DNA of 64,000 bases from Thiomicrorhabdus immobilis (GCF_021654855.1 NZ_AP024202.1:1736001-1800000); one strand, 5' to 3'. Shown: positions 1 through 10,075, numbered from the stretch's first letter. The notes: generated by a model not told the origin, from the letters alone. Numbers and translations are program-made.

Positions 1-85
1 CGGCTAAACTTAATGCTTCAGATAATTCATTGGTGTCCCATTGTGGATTTGTCCACTCTCTTAGCCAATTTTCACTAAATTTCAT
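1..85 (-). CDS. pheT: Phenylalanine-tRNA ligase beta subunit, N-terminal fragment
   Basis: The reverse strand from 85 to the window edge encodes 28 codons beginning [11 protein letters not shown], the characteristic start of bacterial PheT. It lies 23 bases after the pheS stop codon, in the usual pheST order. Only the extreme N terminus is present and the rest lies outside the window. The role is known from the family: the beta subunit of the (alpha-beta)2 phenylalanyl-tRNA synthetase, carrying tRNA binding and editing. Co-transcription with pheS is inferred from the short gap, which is filled by a copy of the 12-base palindrome rather than a terminator. Confidence 0.9.
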   Translation of the reverse strand, partial: MKFSENWLREWTNPQWDTNELSEALSLA

Positions 86-97
86 ATTTCTATTCTC

Positions 98-108
98 ACC
101 AGGCCTGG

Positions 109-109
<1 letters not shown>
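98..109. repeat. Dispersed 12-bp palindrome, copy 1
   Basis: A perfect ACCAGGCCTGGT in the pheS-pheT gap. Its last base is the final base of the pheS stop codon. The flanks do not extend the palindrome. Confidence 0.9.
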
Positions 110-1107
<998 letters not shown>

Positions 1108-1156
1108 TTAATAAATGTCCCAAAACGGTTTAATAGATAGGAAACATTTCACTGAG

Positions 1157-1174
1157 ATATTGGCAAGCCAATAT
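1157..1174 (-). promoter_or_regulatory. Small perfect hairpin in the pheS leader
   Basis: ATATTGGC-aa-GCCAATAT is a perfect inverted repeat between the rplT terminator and pheS. There is no T-run, so it is not an intrinsic terminator. It could be a leader RNA structure or an operator. No convincing Phe-rich leader peptide was found beside it. Confidence 0.3.
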
Positions 1175-1264
1175 ACAAATTGAATTCATGAATCAATTCA
1201 ATCAATAAAATCTTTCATAGCTATTATGTGAATAAATAAGGTATTGCGTATGGCTTAATTGAAT

Positions 1265-1294
1265 GAAAAAAATAGGGGACCAAAGTCCCCTATT
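1265..1294 (-). terminator. Intrinsic terminator after rplT
   Basis: A 10-bp perfect stem AATAGGGGAC / GTCCCCTATT with a 4-base loop. On the reverse strand it runs into a T-rich tract. It lies 28 bases beyond the rplT stop and should end or attenuate the infC-rpmI-rplT transcript before pheS. Confidence 0.85.
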
Positions 1295-1322
1295 TAACTA
1301 CTGGCCTAAACCAGTACGCAAA

Positions 1323-1679
1323 TTAAGCTAATGCTGCTTTTGCTTTTTCAGCGATAGCAGTAAATGCTGCCGCATCATGAACTGCGATATCAGCCAATAC
1401 TTTACGGTCAACTGCAATACCTGCAACATTTAGACCGTTAATGAAACGGCTATATGTCATGTTGTTCATACGAGCTGCTGCGTTGATACGAGCAATCCAT
1501 AAACGACGGAACTGACGCTTTTTAGTGCGACGGTCGCGGTATGCATACTGACCAGCTTTGATTACTGCTTGCTTAGCAACGCGAAATACTTTGCTACGCG
1601 CTCCGTAATAACCTTTAGCTGCTTTTAATACTTTGTTGTGTCTACGGCGTGCGATGACACCTCTTTTAACTCTTGCCAT
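1323..1679 (-). CDS. rplT: 50S ribosomal protein L20
   Basis: This 118-residue, very basic protein starts [16 protein letters not shown], the signature of bL20, and has the family's standard length. It binds 23S rRNA early in large-subunit assembly. In Enterobacteriaceae it also represses rpmI-rplT translation by binding the leader; whether this happens here cannot be read directly. It follows rpmI by 15 bases and is followed by a strong intrinsic terminator, so it closes the ribosomal part of the operon. Confidence 0.98.
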   Translation of the reverse strand: MARVKRGVIARRRHNKVLKAAKGYYGARSKVFRVAKQAVIKAGQYAYRDRRTKKRQFRRLWIARINAAARMNNMTYSRFINGLNVAGIAVDRKVLADIAVHDAAAFTAIAEKAKAALA

Positions 1680-1694
1680 TTCTCAAATCTCCAA

Positions 1695-1892
1695 TTAAGC
1701 GAACGGTAGCATGCGGCGAACCATCGCTACATCGTGATCGTGAATCATACTTCCAGAACGAAGTTGACGCTTACGCTTAGTCGACTTCTTAGTCAGAATA
1801 TGACGAAGGTGAGATTGTTTACATTTGAAACGACCTGAGCCAGTTTTTGAGAAGCGCTTTTTAGCACTACTGTTTGTTTTCATCTTTGGCAT
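1695..1892 (-). CDS. rpmI: 50S ribosomal protein L35
   Basis: The gene encodes 65 residues starting [14 protein letters not shown], the canonical bL35 start and length. An upstream in-frame extension of 15 codons exists, but the start at 1892 is preferred because it matches the family and has a GGAG sequence about ten bases upstream. The protein is highly basic and sits in the large ribosomal subunit. It lies between infC and rplT in the standard order, with a gap of about 200 bases after infC that includes a small hairpin at 2023-2045. Confidence 0.97.
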   Translation of the reverse strand: MPKMKTNSSAKKRFSKTGSGRFKCKQSHLRHILTKKSTKRKRQLRSGSMIHDHDVAMVRRMLPFA

Positions 1893-2022
1893 TGAATGAA
1901 ACTCCGCATTTAAGTGATACTCAATAAATTGAGCCACTTCAGTTTTATATTAAACCTAATCAAATTAACAATTAGATTCATTCTTGGAACAACGAACAGC
2001 ACTGAGGAAGCTGCACCAGAAA

Positions 2023-2045
2023 TCTGTTTATATAAAACAAACAGA
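2023..2045 (-). other. Hairpin in the infC-rpmI gap
   Basis: TCTGTTT and AAACAGA form a 7-bp stem around a 9-base loop in the 199-base interval between infC and rpmI. In other gammaproteobacteria this interval carries L20-dependent control of rpmI-rplT. Assigning that role here is inference; nothing seen proves it. Confidence 0.3.
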
Positions 2046-2091
2046 CCCCAGCTGTTGTATAGCAATTCAAAATGGTTAACTAATTAACCCT

Positions 2092-2652
2092 TTAAGATTG
2101 CTTTTTCTTAGTTGGAGCAACCATCATTTGCATCTGACGGCCTTCCATCTTAGGCATCTGTTCAACGGTCGCAACCTCTTGAATATCATCCCTAACACGT
2201 TCCAACATTTTAAGTCCCAGTTCCTTATGAGTGATTTCGCGACCACGGAACCAAATGGTTACCTTGACACGATCTCCCTTTTCTAGGAATTTCAGCAGGT
2301 TGCGTAGTTTGACCTGATAATCTCCCTCCTCAGTTCCTGGGCGAAACTTAACTTCTTTAACCTGGACTTGCTTCTGCTTTTTCTTAGCTTCATGCTGCTT
2401 TTTCTGCTGCTGGTAAAGATATTTACCATAGTCCATGATCTTACAAACTGGTGGATTAGCTTTCGCAGTAATTTCAACCAGATCTAACCCCGCTTCTGCT
2501 GCCTGAGCTAAAGCATCTTGGATGGATACAACACCGGCCTGTTCGCCTTGTGCATCAATCAGTCGTACCTCAGGTGTAGCTGAAATGGCTTTGTTAATTC
2601 TGTCTTTTGGTGCTTCTGGTTGTTGTGGTCGACCACGACCACCTCTTCTAAT
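2092..2652 (-). CDS. infC: Translation initiation factor IF-3, likely AUU start
   Basis: IF-3 binds the 30S subunit and checks start codon choice. The protein (186 residues from the chosen start) has the N domain ([26 protein letters not shown] [11 protein letters not shown]), a lysine-rich linker, and the C domain ([24 protein letters not shown]). No ATG or GTG in frame lies near the expected start. A TTG at 2673 would overlap the GGAGG ribosome-binding site. The codon aligned with the E. coli AUU start is ATT at 2652, followed by RRGGRGRP; an ATA at 2658 is the alternative, with better spacing of 8 bases. Either rare start fits the known IF-3 autoregulation through non-canonical initiation. 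Confidence 0.93.
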   Translation of the reverse strand: MRRGGRGRPQQPEAPKDRINKAISATPEVRLIDAQGEQAGVVSIQDALAQAAEAGLDLVEITAKANPPVCKIMDYGKYLYQQQKKQHEAKKKQKQVQVKEVKFRPGTEEGDYQVKLRNLLKFLEKGDRVKVTIWFRGREITHKELGLKMLERVRDDIQEVATVEQMPKMEGRQMQMMVAPTKKKQS

Positions 2653-2712
2653 TGCTATAGCAACATCCTCCAATTAATTAATCTTTTCAATGCATCTGTA
2701 TTACGTGTAAAA

Positions 2713-4647
2713 CTATTGTTGAGTTTCTACTACACGTCCTAGCTGAGCAATGTCTGTTGTTAGCATGCTAACAAGTGTTTCAAAATCGTAAGAACCTAGG
2801 TTTTCACCATTTCTTGCACGAACATTGACCGTTCCGTTTTCCATTTCTTGATCACCTACAACCAAAATATATGGAACACGTTGCATTGTGTGTTCGCGAA
2901 TTTTAAACCCAACCTTCTCATTTCTCAAGTCCGATTCGACTCTAAACCCATGTTTTTTCAATTTTTTAGTCATTTTAACCACATATTCGCTGTGGACATC
3001 GGCAATTGGAGCGATAACACATTGAACCGGAGCCAACCAAGTTGGGAAGCGTCCTTCATAATGTTCGATCAAAATACCGACAAAACGCTCAAGCGAACCA
3101 AGAATGGCACGATGAATCATTACTGGGTGATGTTTCTCATTGTCTTGACCAATATAGACCGCATTCAATCGCTCTGCTTGAGTCATTGAGAAATCCAACT
3201 GAATGGTTCCACACTGCCAAACACGACCGATACAATCTTTTAACTGGAATTCAATCTTAGGACCGTAGAAAGCACCTTCACCAGGCTGTAATTTATAATC
3301 TAAACCTGCATCTTGCAACGTTGCTTCCAGTGCTTGCTCGGCTAAATCCCATACTTCATCCGAACCCACTCGTTGCTCTGGGCGAGTTGAGAACTTAACT
3401 GCAATATTATCGAAACCGAAATCCGCATAGGTTTCAAACACCAAATTGATACACGCCTGCACTTCGTCTTTAATCTGCTCTTCAGTACAGAAAATATGCG
3501 CATCATCTTGAGTGAACGAACGTACACGCATCAAACCATGCAACGTCCCGGAAGGTTCATTACGGTGAACAGTACCAAATTCAGCGATGCGAATCGGTAA
3601 ATCACGGTAACTGTTCAAGTGACGGTTATACACCTGGATATGTCCAGGACAGTTCATTGGTTTAACCGCATAGTCACGGTTATCCGTCTCGGTAGTAAAC
3701 ATATTGTCTTTGAATTTGTCCCAATGCCCTGACTTTTCCCAAAGCGAGCGATCAAGAATCAATGGGGTACGAATCTCTTGGTAATCGTTCTCAACTAATT
3801 GACCACGCATATACTCTTCAACGATACGGTATAAAGTCATGCCTTTCGGATGCCAAAAAGCCATTCCTGGAGCCAAGTCTTCGACATGGAATAAATCTAA
3901 GGTTTTACCAAGTTTACGATGGTCACGCTTCTCCGCTTCTTCCATCATATGTAGGTAATCTTTCAAAGACTGCTTATCTTCAAAAGCCACACCGTAGATA
4001 CGCTGCAACATTTTATTTTCTGAGTTGCCGCGCCAATAAGCACCTGCTACATGTGTCAATTTAAGCGCTTTGATGAACCCCATATTCGGCACATGCGGCC
4101 CTACACACATATCGACATATTCTTCATGGAAATAGAAACCGAATTCAGTCTCATTTGGTAAGTCACGAATCAATTCTAATTTGTAGTCTTCACCGCGCGC
4201 TTCAAAAGTAGCAATCGCCTCTTCACGTGAAAGCATCTTCTTCACGACAGGGTATTTTGTTTTAGCCAGCTCCTGCATACGCTTCTCGATTTTTTTCAAA
4301 TCGTCTGGCGTGACCTTATATTCCATATCGATGTCATAATAGAAGCCGTTTTCAACAACTGGACCTATCGCCATCTTCACATCAGGATATAACTGCTTTA
4401 ACGCATGACCCAACAAATGGGCACATGAGTGGCGCATGATGTGAACACCGTCTTCATCTTTCATGGTGATGATTTCTAACGATGCATCTTCCGTGATTAA
4501 ATCGCATGCATCCTTTAACTGTCCGTTAACACGTCCAGCTACCGTTGCTTTTGCAAGCCCTGTCCCAATGCTTTCCGCCACTTGCATGACTGAAACAGCT
4601 TCATCAAATTGTTTTGTAGAACCATCTGGTAACGTAATGATTGGCAT
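2713..4647 (-). CDS. thrS: Threonine-tRNA ligase
   Basis: This 644-residue enzyme charges tRNA-Thr. It has the full bacterial architecture: TGS domain (about 1-62), editing domain with HSCAH near residue 73 and CVGPH near 182, class II core with the zinc-ligand Cys in PMNCPGH and QCGTIQLDF, motif 3 near LGSLERF, and the C-terminal anticodon-binding domain. Length is normal. The ATG has an AAGAG-type ribosome-binding sequence. It is the first gene of the operon thrS-infC-rpmI-rplT-pheS-pheT, 60 bases before infC. In E. coli ThrRS represses its own translation through a leader; no tRNA-like leader was recognised here. Confidence 0.98.
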   Translation of the reverse strand: MPIITLPDGSTKQFDEAVSVMQVAESIGTGLAKATVAGRVNGQLKDACDLITEDASLEIITMKDEDGVHIMRHSCAHLLGHALKQLYPDVKMAIGPVVENGFYYDIDMEYKVTPDDLKKIEKRMQELAKTKYPVVKKMLSREEAIATFEARGEDYKLELIRDLPNETEFGFYFHEEYVDMCVGPHVPNMGFIKALKLTHVAGAYWRGNSENKMLQRIYGVAFEDKQSLKDYLHMMEEAEKRDHRKLGKTLDLFHVEDLAPGMAFWHPKGMTLYRIVEEYMRGQLVENDYQEIRTPLILDRSLWEKSGHWDKFKDNMFTTETDNRDYAVKPMNCPGHIQVYNRHLNSYRDLPIRIAEFGTVHRNEPSGTLHGLMRVRSFTQDDAHIFCTEEQIKDEVQACINLVFETYADFGFDNIAVKFSTRPEQRVGSDEVWDLAEQALEATLQDAGLDYKLQPGEGAFYGPKIEFQLKDCIGRVWQCGTIQLDFSMTQAERLNAVYIGQDNEKHHPVMIHRAILGSLERFVGILIEHYEGRFPTWLAPVQCVIAPIADVHSEYVVKMTKKLKKHGFRVESDLRNEKVGFKIREHTMQRVPYILVVGDQEMENGTVNVRARNGENLGSYDFETLVSMLTTDIAQLGRVVETQQ

Positions 4648-4796
4648 CGATTTATTCTCTTCATAGATCGTTTAAAAAATTAGCCAGTTATTTTAGCATT
4701 TTCTAATACAAGATATTTAGCTTTTAATTGGATTTTATTACTGAAATAAGCACTTAACGCCATCAGACAAGATGATTGGAAATTTGAATCGCGAAA

Positions 4797-4814
4797 CTCA
4801 CCAGGCCTGGTGAG
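4797..4814. repeat. Dispersed 12-bp palindrome, copy 2, extended to 18 bp
   Basis: The 12-mer at 4800-4811 is flanked by CTC and GAG, giving a perfect 18-bp palindrome. It lies between the HDOD gene's 3' end and the thrS promoter region, both on the minus strand. It could fold as a hairpin but has no T-run. Confidence 0.9.
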
Positions 4815-4882
4815 CTTGCAGTAGAAAAACATTGAACAAAGCTAAACGGTTAGCCCCTCGCCAATCGCTGCGCTGAGACTGA

Positions 4883-5758
4883 CTAAAAATTCATGGCTTC
4901 AGCATCATTAAGCGCCACTTGCAACAACTCGTCATACTTTTCCAAGGGTAATTTGAAATAGTCCAATGACTTCAAGAGCAAGGCTGAAGGCTCTTCTCGA
5001 TCTTCATCATTGATATCGGCAATCCCATTATCGAATCCTAATCTAAATACCCCTTGCTCGGACAAGAAAGTCAGATGCGCTATAGGCTTAAATGCATCAT
5101 CCGCCTTGCCTGGATTATGGTGAAATGCCACCCCCATAACTACCTCTACGGGAAACCCCCACTGCTGCAGCAACCTCGCACTCATCAATGGATGATAAGT
5201 GTTGAAGATTTTATTTTCCGCCATCGGCAACTTAGAGATGTCATAATCGGTAAGTTTGATCACCTCCAGGTACTTATCCCTATCCTCGGTTGCGAGAAGA
5301 TAAATACCGATATCACGCAATAAGCTCGCTAAAAACGCCTCTCCAGAATCCAGTTTTAAAAATTTCGCTAAATTTTGCGCCACCAACCCAGATAAAAATG
5401 CGTGCTTTAAAAAATGCTTGTCACTAAAAGGCGGTTTTCTCTTGACCGTACTCTGATAATTGATAGCATGAGCCATTAAACGGACTTCTTGATAACCAAT
5501 CAAAACAATAGCATCAGACAGAGCTGTCACTTTGTTTCCCATCGAATATCTTGCGCTATTGGCCAACTCGATCAACCTGGTGACCATTCGCGGGTCTTGC
5601 GCCACTAGAGAGACAATATCATCCACACTGATATTGCTATCACTGGCAATTGCTCGCTCTAACTTCATCAAGGCCTCAGGAAAGTGAGGCAAAGCATCTA
5701 AAGACTTTAAACGCTCCAAAATCTCTTTACTTGGATTAGGGGTTGCAACATTACTCAT
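4883..5758 (-). CDS. HDOD domain signalling protein
   Basis: The 291-residue protein is a stand-alone HDOD domain over about residues 15-230 (LPHFPEALMKLERAI, LVAQDPRMVTRLIELANSARY, LSDAIVLIGYQEVRLMA). HDOD proteins are HD-related regulators usually lacking metal-dependent phosphohydrolase activity. The position of the HD pair reads LLRDIG here, so the catalytic His is replaced by Arg, in line with a non-enzymatic role. The target is unknown. It is a single gene, transcribed away from the thiamine locus, with an AAAGG ribosome-binding sequence eight bases before the ATG. No output domain is attached. Confidence 0.85.
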   Translation of the reverse strand: MSNVATPNPSKEILERLKSLDALPHFPEALMKLERAIASDSNISVDDIVSLVAQDPRMVTRLIELANSARYSMGNKVTALSDAIVLIGYQEVRLMAHAINYQSTVKRKPPFSDKHFLKHAFLSGLVAQNLAKFLKLDSGEAFLASLLRDIGIYLLATEDRDKYLEVIKLTDYDISKLPMAENKIFNTYHPLMSARLLQQWGFPVEVVMGVAFHHNPGKADDAFKPIAHLTFLSEQGVFRLGFDNGIADINDEDREEPSALLLKSLDYFKLPLEKYDELLQVALNDAEAMNF

Positions 5759-5959
5759 TTATATACCTTTACTCTTTTTAGTTTCACAGCAAACTTAGCC
5801 CACCTCTTGAATAAGCCTACGCCATTTACAGCATTTCATTTTAAACAATATTCAGGTACAATCCGCACATTTTTTAAAACCATAAAAATCAATCAGATAG
5901 CTTTATTGAGCTGTAGTCATATTAAACCATAACTAGAGTTAAAAACTAATAGAGCTATT

Positions 5960-6055
5960 GTTCGCCAGGGGCGGCTATTTTATCTAGCCTGAGATTTCGA
6001 TACTGAAAGACCCTTTGAACCTGATCCAGTTAATACTGGCGTAGGAACGGCAAAC
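5960..6055 (+). promoter_or_regulatory. TPP (thi-box) riboswitch
   Basis: The sequence contains the conserved TPP aptamer elements in order: CCAGGGGCGG, GCCTGAGAT, ACCCTTTGAACCTGATC, then CCAGTTAATACTGGCGTAGG and the closing GGCAAAC, which pairs with GTTCGCC at 5960-5966. It lies upstream of a TonB-dependent receptor, so thiamine pyrophosphate is expected to turn that receptor and the genes after it off. A possible promoter (TTGAGC near 5906, TAACTA near 5930) lies just upstream. The 405-base gap 5759-6164 holds this aptamer and the start signals of both divergent genes. Confidence 0.95.
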
Positions 6056-6107
6056 ATACCACAAGAATCAGCATTCAGCCTCACCTCGTAAGGTCTTGTT
6101 TCTTTTT

Positions 6108-6125
6108 TTGAGTTTCAAAACTCAA
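6108..6125 (+). promoter_or_regulatory. Possible riboswitch expression platform hairpin
   Basis: TTGAGTTT-ca-AAACTCAA is a perfect inverted repeat between the TPP aptamer and the receptor start. A T7 run (6103-6109) precedes it rather than follows it. The ACCT/AGGT mini-stem near 6082-6093 followed by the T-run is an alternative weak terminator. Which structure switches cannot be decided by eye. Confidence 0.35.
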
Positions 6126-6164
6126 GCTTGTGTATTGCCTTCCTCGCTAAAAAGGACAACACAC

Positions 6165-8198
6165 ATGAATATCAAATTAAAACCGATAACGCTTGCCATT
6201 AGCACTCTACTGTTAAGCACGCCGATTATGGCAGAAGAGCTTGCGCCAATCATAGTCAATGCAGATTTACGCCAATCAACAGAACAAGACCTTCCTGCAA
6301 GTGTGGATGTGAAAACGCAAGCCGATTTACAAGATCAAGGTGCAACCCATTTTGACGATGTCCTTTTAAAAACCCCTAACGTCAACTACTCAGGACAAAG
6401 CTCGCGTGCCCGCCACATTCAAATTCGCGGCATCGGTGAGCGTGACGAATATACTGGCGCACCCAACTCAAGCGTTGGTTTTGCCATTGACGATATCGAT
6501 TTCAGCGGCATTGGCATGGTCGGCAATCTATTTGATGTCAAGCAGGTTGAAGTATTACGCGGCCCACAAAATACACGTTATGGCCAAAGCGCCATTGGTG
6601 GTTTAATCAATATCCAAACCAATGACTCTACCGCTGAAGAAGAAGGCATGGCTGAACTGACCATTGGTCAAGACAACTTGAAAGAATTCGGTATCGTGAC
6701 AAGCGGCCCTATCAACACCAAAGAAAATGCACCACAATATCGTTTATCTATCTTCAAACACGGCAGTGATGGTTTCCGTACCAATGAAACATTGGATAGA
6801 ACCGATACCAATGGTCGTGATGAACTCACTTTACGCGGGAAGATGCGTTTCTTCCCAGATTCAGACACAACCGTTGATGTATCTGTGATTCATGCTGATT
6901 TGAATAATGGTTATGATGCCTGGTCTGCCGATAATACCTTTACAACCTTGTCAAACGATCCAGGTAAAGACACTCAATTATCTAATGCTGCATCATTGAA
7001 GGTTAATTGGAAAGGCAATGCCAATTACGTCCTAGAAAGCAAAACAAGTCTCGCAAACTCAGACATGAAATATGGTTATGATTATGACTGGGGACCAACT
7101 ACTGCTTGGGGCGCCAATTATGAAAACCAAAAAGAGCGCAAGACCTATAGTCAAGAACTACGTTGGTTATCAACTCCAAAATCTAGATTATTTAACAATA
7201 CAGATTGGTTAGTCGGGCTATACGCATCCCACCTAGATGAAACTAATCATGAAAACGATGCGGGCTGGCTATCTTCCAGTGATTATACAATCAACAAATT
7301 CGCTGGCTTCGGTCAATTAGATATTCACACAAACAACAAGACGACCATCACGGCAAGCCTAAGAGCTGAACGTAATGATAGTACATATAAAGATGACTAC
7401 AACCGTTTTGACCCAGATGAAATGCTATGGGGAGCAAGCTTAAGCTATAGTTATAAATACAACGATAAACATGCGGCCTATGCAGGTATCACGCGTGGTT
7501 ACAAAACTGGAGGCTTCAACTCTGACTTAGCCGGAACGGCTAATGAGAGTTTTGATTCTGAAACCCTTTATAATTATGAAATCGGTTTAAAATCAAACTA
7601 TAAAGAATATGGTTTAAAGACAAGCACTACTTTCTTCTATATGGATAGACACAATCCTCAATTTGACGGTTATACCGCACCGGCAGTTACAGGAATTGAT
7701 CCTTGGCTTTTCTATACTGAAAACTTTGATTCCGCACAAAACTACGGTTTAGAAGGAAGCTTTAACTGGGCAAGCAATAAACACTGGAACCTATATGGTT
7801 CTGTAGGTTTAATCCAAACCAATGTTGAAGGAAATCCAGCTTCTAATTATTATGTAATCGTTGATCGTGAGCAAGCCCATGCCCCAAACTACCAAATGAA
7901 TTTAGGTACAAAATACAGTGGTTCAAACGGGTTTTATGCTCAAGCCGATATAACCGCTGTTGATAAGTTCTATTTTGATAATGTACATAATTTTGAATCC
8001 AAGGCATATGTAGTTGCTAACGCTCGAATTGGTTATGAAACACCAGATTATGAAGTATACCTTTGGAGCAAAAACTTAACTGATGAACGTTATGCAACAA
8101 GAGGTTTTTACTTTGACCTAGATGGTTCTGGTGACCGAGGCTTTATCAGATTAGGCGACCCACGTCAGCTAGGTGTTACTGCTAGAGTTTACTTTTAA
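6165..8198 (+). CDS. TonB-dependent outer membrane receptor, probably for thiamine or a precursor
   Basis: The start at 6165 is preferred over an upstream in-frame codon: it has AAGGA upstream and gives a proper signal peptide (MNIKLKPITLAIS ... MAEE). The mature part begins with a TonB-box-like APIIVNAD, then a plug domain (about 40-170; LPASVDV, DVLLKTPNVNYSG, IQIRGIGER, VEVLRGPQNTRYG) and a 22-strand-type barrel ending in the terminal aromatic YF. The 677-residue length is normal. Position directly downstream of a TPP riboswitch implies thiamine or a related vitamer as substrate; this is inference from context. Energy would come from TonB-ExbBD, not in this window. Confidence 0.9.
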   Translation: MNIKLKPITLAISTLLLSTPIMAEELAPIIVNADLRQSTEQDLPASVDVKTQADLQDQGATHFDDVLLKTPNVNYSGQSSRARHIQIRGIGERDEYTGAPNSSVGFAIDDIDFSGIGMVGNLFDVKQVEVLRGPQNTRYGQSAIGGLINIQTNDSTAEEEGMAELTIGQDNLKEFGIVTSGPINTKENAPQYRLSIFKHGSDGFRTNETLDRTDTNGRDELTLRGKMRFFPDSDTTVDVSVIHADLNNGYDAWSADNTFTTLSNDPGKDTQLSNAASLKVNWKGNANYVLESKTSLANSDMKYGYDYDWGPTTAWGANYENQKERKTYSQELRWLSTPKSRLFNNTDWLVGLYASHLDETNHENDAGWLSSSDYTINKFAGFGQLDIHTNNKTTITASLRAERNDSTYKDDYNRFDPDEMLWGASLSYSYKYNDKHAAYAGITRGYKTGGFNSDLAGTANESFDSETLYNYEIGLKSNYKEYGLKTSTTFFYMDRHNPQFDGYTAPAVTGIDPWLFYTENFDSAQNYGLEGSFNWASNKHWNLYGSVGLIQTNVEGNPASNYYVIVDREQAHAPNYQMNLGTKYSGSNGFYAQADITAVDKFYFDNVHNFESKAYVVANARIGYETPDYEVYLWSKNLTDERYATRGFYFDLDGSGDRGFIRLGDPRQLGVTARVYF

Positions 8199-8223
8199 TT
8201 CTTAGTGGATTAGCAATACAATT

Positions 8224-8243
8224 AAGGGCTCGTCTGAGCCCTT
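8224..8243 (+). terminator. Hairpin after the TonB receptor
   Basis: AAGGGCTC-gtct-GAGCCCTT is a perfect 8-bp stem 25 bases after the receptor stop. The T-run behind it is poor (ATTGCTTTC), so it may only attenuate read-through into the downstream thiamine genes or protect mRNA ends. Confidence 0.55.
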
Positions 8244-8275
8244 ATTGCTTTCTGACACACTGACAGGAACTCGTC

Positions 8276-8518
8276 ATGAAAATATCCGTTGAAATAAGTA
8301 TGTACCCCTTACTTGAACAGTACCGTCCGCCTATTATTGATTTTATTGATAGACTCTCTCAAAATCCGGGGATTGAAATTGAATACGGCAGAATGAGTAC
8401 CTTTATTTTTGGTGAATACCAGCAAATCATGCCTATGCTCCAAACCGAAATACACACCACCTTAAAAGAGATTCCAGAAAGTGTTTTTATTATCAAACTT
8501 TCTGGTGGTTGCCACTAG
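8276..8518 (+). CDS. YkoF/MTH1187-family thiamine-binding protein, copy 1
   Basis: This 80-residue protein (MKISVEISMYPL, FGEYQQIMPML, VFIIKLSGG) belongs to the small thiamine/HMP-binding YkoF / MTH1187 (DUF77-like) superfamily of ferredoxin-fold proteins. It is clearly paralogous to the protein at 9203-9472: the first twelve residues and the EQY..PIIDFID, MST..(F/Y)G(D/E)YQ and IPE(S/T)VF(I/V)IKL segments are shared. It is soluble, without signal peptide. AGGAA upstream supports the ATG. In this locus it presumably binds a thiamine vitamer in the cytoplasm; the exact role is unknown. Confidence 0.85.
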   Translation: MKISVEISMYPLLEQYRPPIIDFIDRLSQNPGIEIEYGRMSTFIFGEYQQIMPMLQTEIHTTLKEIPESVFIIKLSGGCH

Positions 8519-8542
8519 AACATCAATTAAGAGAATATTGCC

Positions 8543-9175
8543 ATGCCTAAAACCCAAGGATATGAATCCCACGCGACCACTTATGATGAGTGGTTTGATG
8601 AAAATCCAGACATCTACCAAGCTGAGATAGAAGCCATCAAAAAACTGCTTCCTGAAGGGAAAGGTATCGAAATCGGTGCCGGCAGTGGTCGCTTTACCGC
8701 ACCACTTAACATCGACACGGGCATTGAACCTGCTTTAGCCATGCGTGAACAAGCAAAATTTAGAGGACTGTCGTTAATCGAAGGGGTTGCTGAACAACTA
8801 CCTGTGGAAGATAACCAATTCGATTATGCTATTTTCATCACCTCTACTTGCTTTTTGGACAACCCTCTCAAAGCTTATCAAGAGGCCGCCCGTGTCACTA
8901 ATGATAACGGGAAAATCATTATCGCATTTTTAGAGAAAAATTCTGAGCTAGGTAAAACTTATGAAAAACATAAACATGAAAACCCTTTTTATTGCGATGC
9001 CACGTTTTACAGTTACAATGAAATTAAAGGGTTTTTAGAACAAGCTGGATTTAGCGATTTCCAAACGGTTCAAACGGTTCTTCCAGAAAACCAAACCAAG
9101 CAGAAGAGTCATGACATCCTGCCTGGACATGACCAAGGGGCGTTCATCGTATTACGTGCCGTAAAAACCTCTTAA
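8543..9175 (+). CDS. Class I SAM-dependent methyltransferase in thiamine locus
   Basis: A 210-residue protein with a Rossmann methyltransferase core: motif I near residues 45-55 (GIEIGAGSGRF), an acidic SAM-ribose position further on, and the post-motif region FDYAIFITSTCFLDNP. The C-terminal half carries ENPFYCDATFYSYNEI, seen in UbiE/Methyltransf_11-type proteins of unknown substrate. It sits 24 bases after one YkoF-like gene and 27 before another, so it is almost surely in the same operon. A function in thiamine or precursor chemistry is suggested only by position. It is not a recognised member of the classical thi pathway. Confidence 0.8.
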   Translation: MPKTQGYESHATTYDEWFDENPDIYQAEIEAIKKLLPEGKGIEIGAGSGRFTAPLNIDTGIEPALAMREQAKFRGLSLIEGVAEQLPVEDNQFDYAIFITSTCFLDNPLKAYQEAARVTNDNGKIIIAFLEKNSELGKTYEKHKHENPFYCDATFYSYNEIKGFLEQAGFSDFQTVQTVLPENQTKQKSHDILPGHDQGAFIVLRAVKTS

Positions 9176-9202
9176 CCACCCCTCCATAACTTAGGAAAAA
9201 TT

Positions 9203-9472
9203 ATGAAAGCTTCTGTTGAAATCAGCATGTACCCATTAAGAGAACAGTACTGCCAACCTATTATCGACTTTATCGATGAACTGGAAAGCCACCCGGAGGT
9301 TTCCATTCAACGTAACAGTATGTCTACCCACATCTATGGTGATTATCAAGCCGTCATGGACACTTTAAACACCGAGATGCTTAAAGTATTGGAGCAGATA
9401 CCGGAAACCGTATTTGTGATTAAACTGATTGGTACAGACCGTGAAAAAGCGGTGATTGATACCTGTGGATAA
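9203..9472 (+). CDS. YkoF/MTH1187-family thiamine-binding protein, copy 2
   Basis: This 89-residue paralogue of the 8276-8518 product has the same fold signature (MKASVEISMYPL, MSTHIYGDYQAVMDTL, VFVIKL) and a short extra C-terminal tail (GTDREKAVIDTCG). TAGGAA upstream supports the ATG. Its last codons overlap the start of the permease gene, pointing to translational coupling. Two diverged copies in one operon suggest a heterodimer or different ligands; this is inference. Confidence 0.85.
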   Translation: MKASVEISMYPLREQYCQPIIDFIDELESHPEVSIQRNSMSTHIYGDYQAVMDTLNTEMLKVLEQIPETVFVIKLIGTDREKAVIDTCG

Positions 9473-10067
9473 CTCGTTGATAACTGAAATCATCCATCAG
9501 TTTTCAGTTCAATCCTCTTGGGAATTACTTGCTGCAAGCTTAGGTATTCTATACGTTGTTTTAGCGGCCAAAGAGTCCGCATGGTGTTGGCCAGCAGCCT
9601 TTGCAAGCACGGTAATCTATACCGTGCTTTTTTGGGAGGGGCAGCTTCCCATGCAGGCTTTATTGAACTTTTACTATATGGGGATGGCTGTTTATGGTTT
9701 TATCCTATGGCGAGGAGTTAACAATACGGAAAACATCATTGCAATCACTAGCCGCCCGCTTAAGTTCCATATTATGTATATTACAGCAGGCCTGGTGATT
9801 TCCTTTTTAATAGGCTACTACCTTGACTCTTTTCCGGAAACCCAACTACCCTATTTGGATGCGTTCGTCATGGTTTTTTCAGTGATGACAACCGTACTGA
9901 TGGCGCGTAAAGTCATAGAGAACTGGTTGTACTGGATTGTAATCGATAGCTTTGCCATTGCTCTGTATTGGCAAACAGGGTTTTACGCCACCATTGTCAT
10001 GTTTACTGTTTACCTGGTTTTAGCCGCCTATGGTTATCTTAACTGGAAAAAACTACATGCTGTTTAA
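9465..10067 (+). CDS. pnuT: PnuC-family permease, probably thiamine transporter PnuT
   Basis: About 200 residues with seven to eight hydrophobic segments, resembling PnuC-type vitamin facilitators (LYVVLAAKESAWCWPAAFAST, NFYYMGMAVYGFILWR, W.YW...D..A..LY). PnuT members of this family carry thiamine when found with TPP riboswitches or thiamine kinase, as here. The start is uncertain: a GTG at 9465 overlaps the previous stop by eight bases and has GGTG upstream; TTG codons at 9456 and 9477 are alternatives. The 3' end is eight bases from the convergent kinase-like gene, with no terminator in between. An 11/12 match to the dispersed palindrome is at 9785. Confidence 0.8.
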   Translation: MDNSLITEIIHQFSVQSSWELLAASLGILYVVLAAKESAWCWPAAFASTVIYTVLFWEGQLPMQALLNFYYMGMAVYGFILWRGVNNTENIIAITSRPLKFHIMYITAGLVISFLIGYYLDSFPETQLPYLDAFVMVFSVMTTVLMARKVIENWLYWIVIDSFAIALYWQTGFYATIVMFTVYLVLAAYGYLNWKKLHAV

Positions 10068-10075
10068 CACCTATA

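Noticed and set aside
1108-1322. A pheM-like leader peptide for attenuation of pheST.
   Set aside because: The only small frame near (MKDFID) has one Phe and no fitting terminator/antiterminator set; the terminator at 1265-1294 belongs to rplT.
2653-2673. TTG at 2673 as the infC start.
   Set aside because: It would place the start over the GGAGG ribosome-binding sequence and add residues not found in IF-3.
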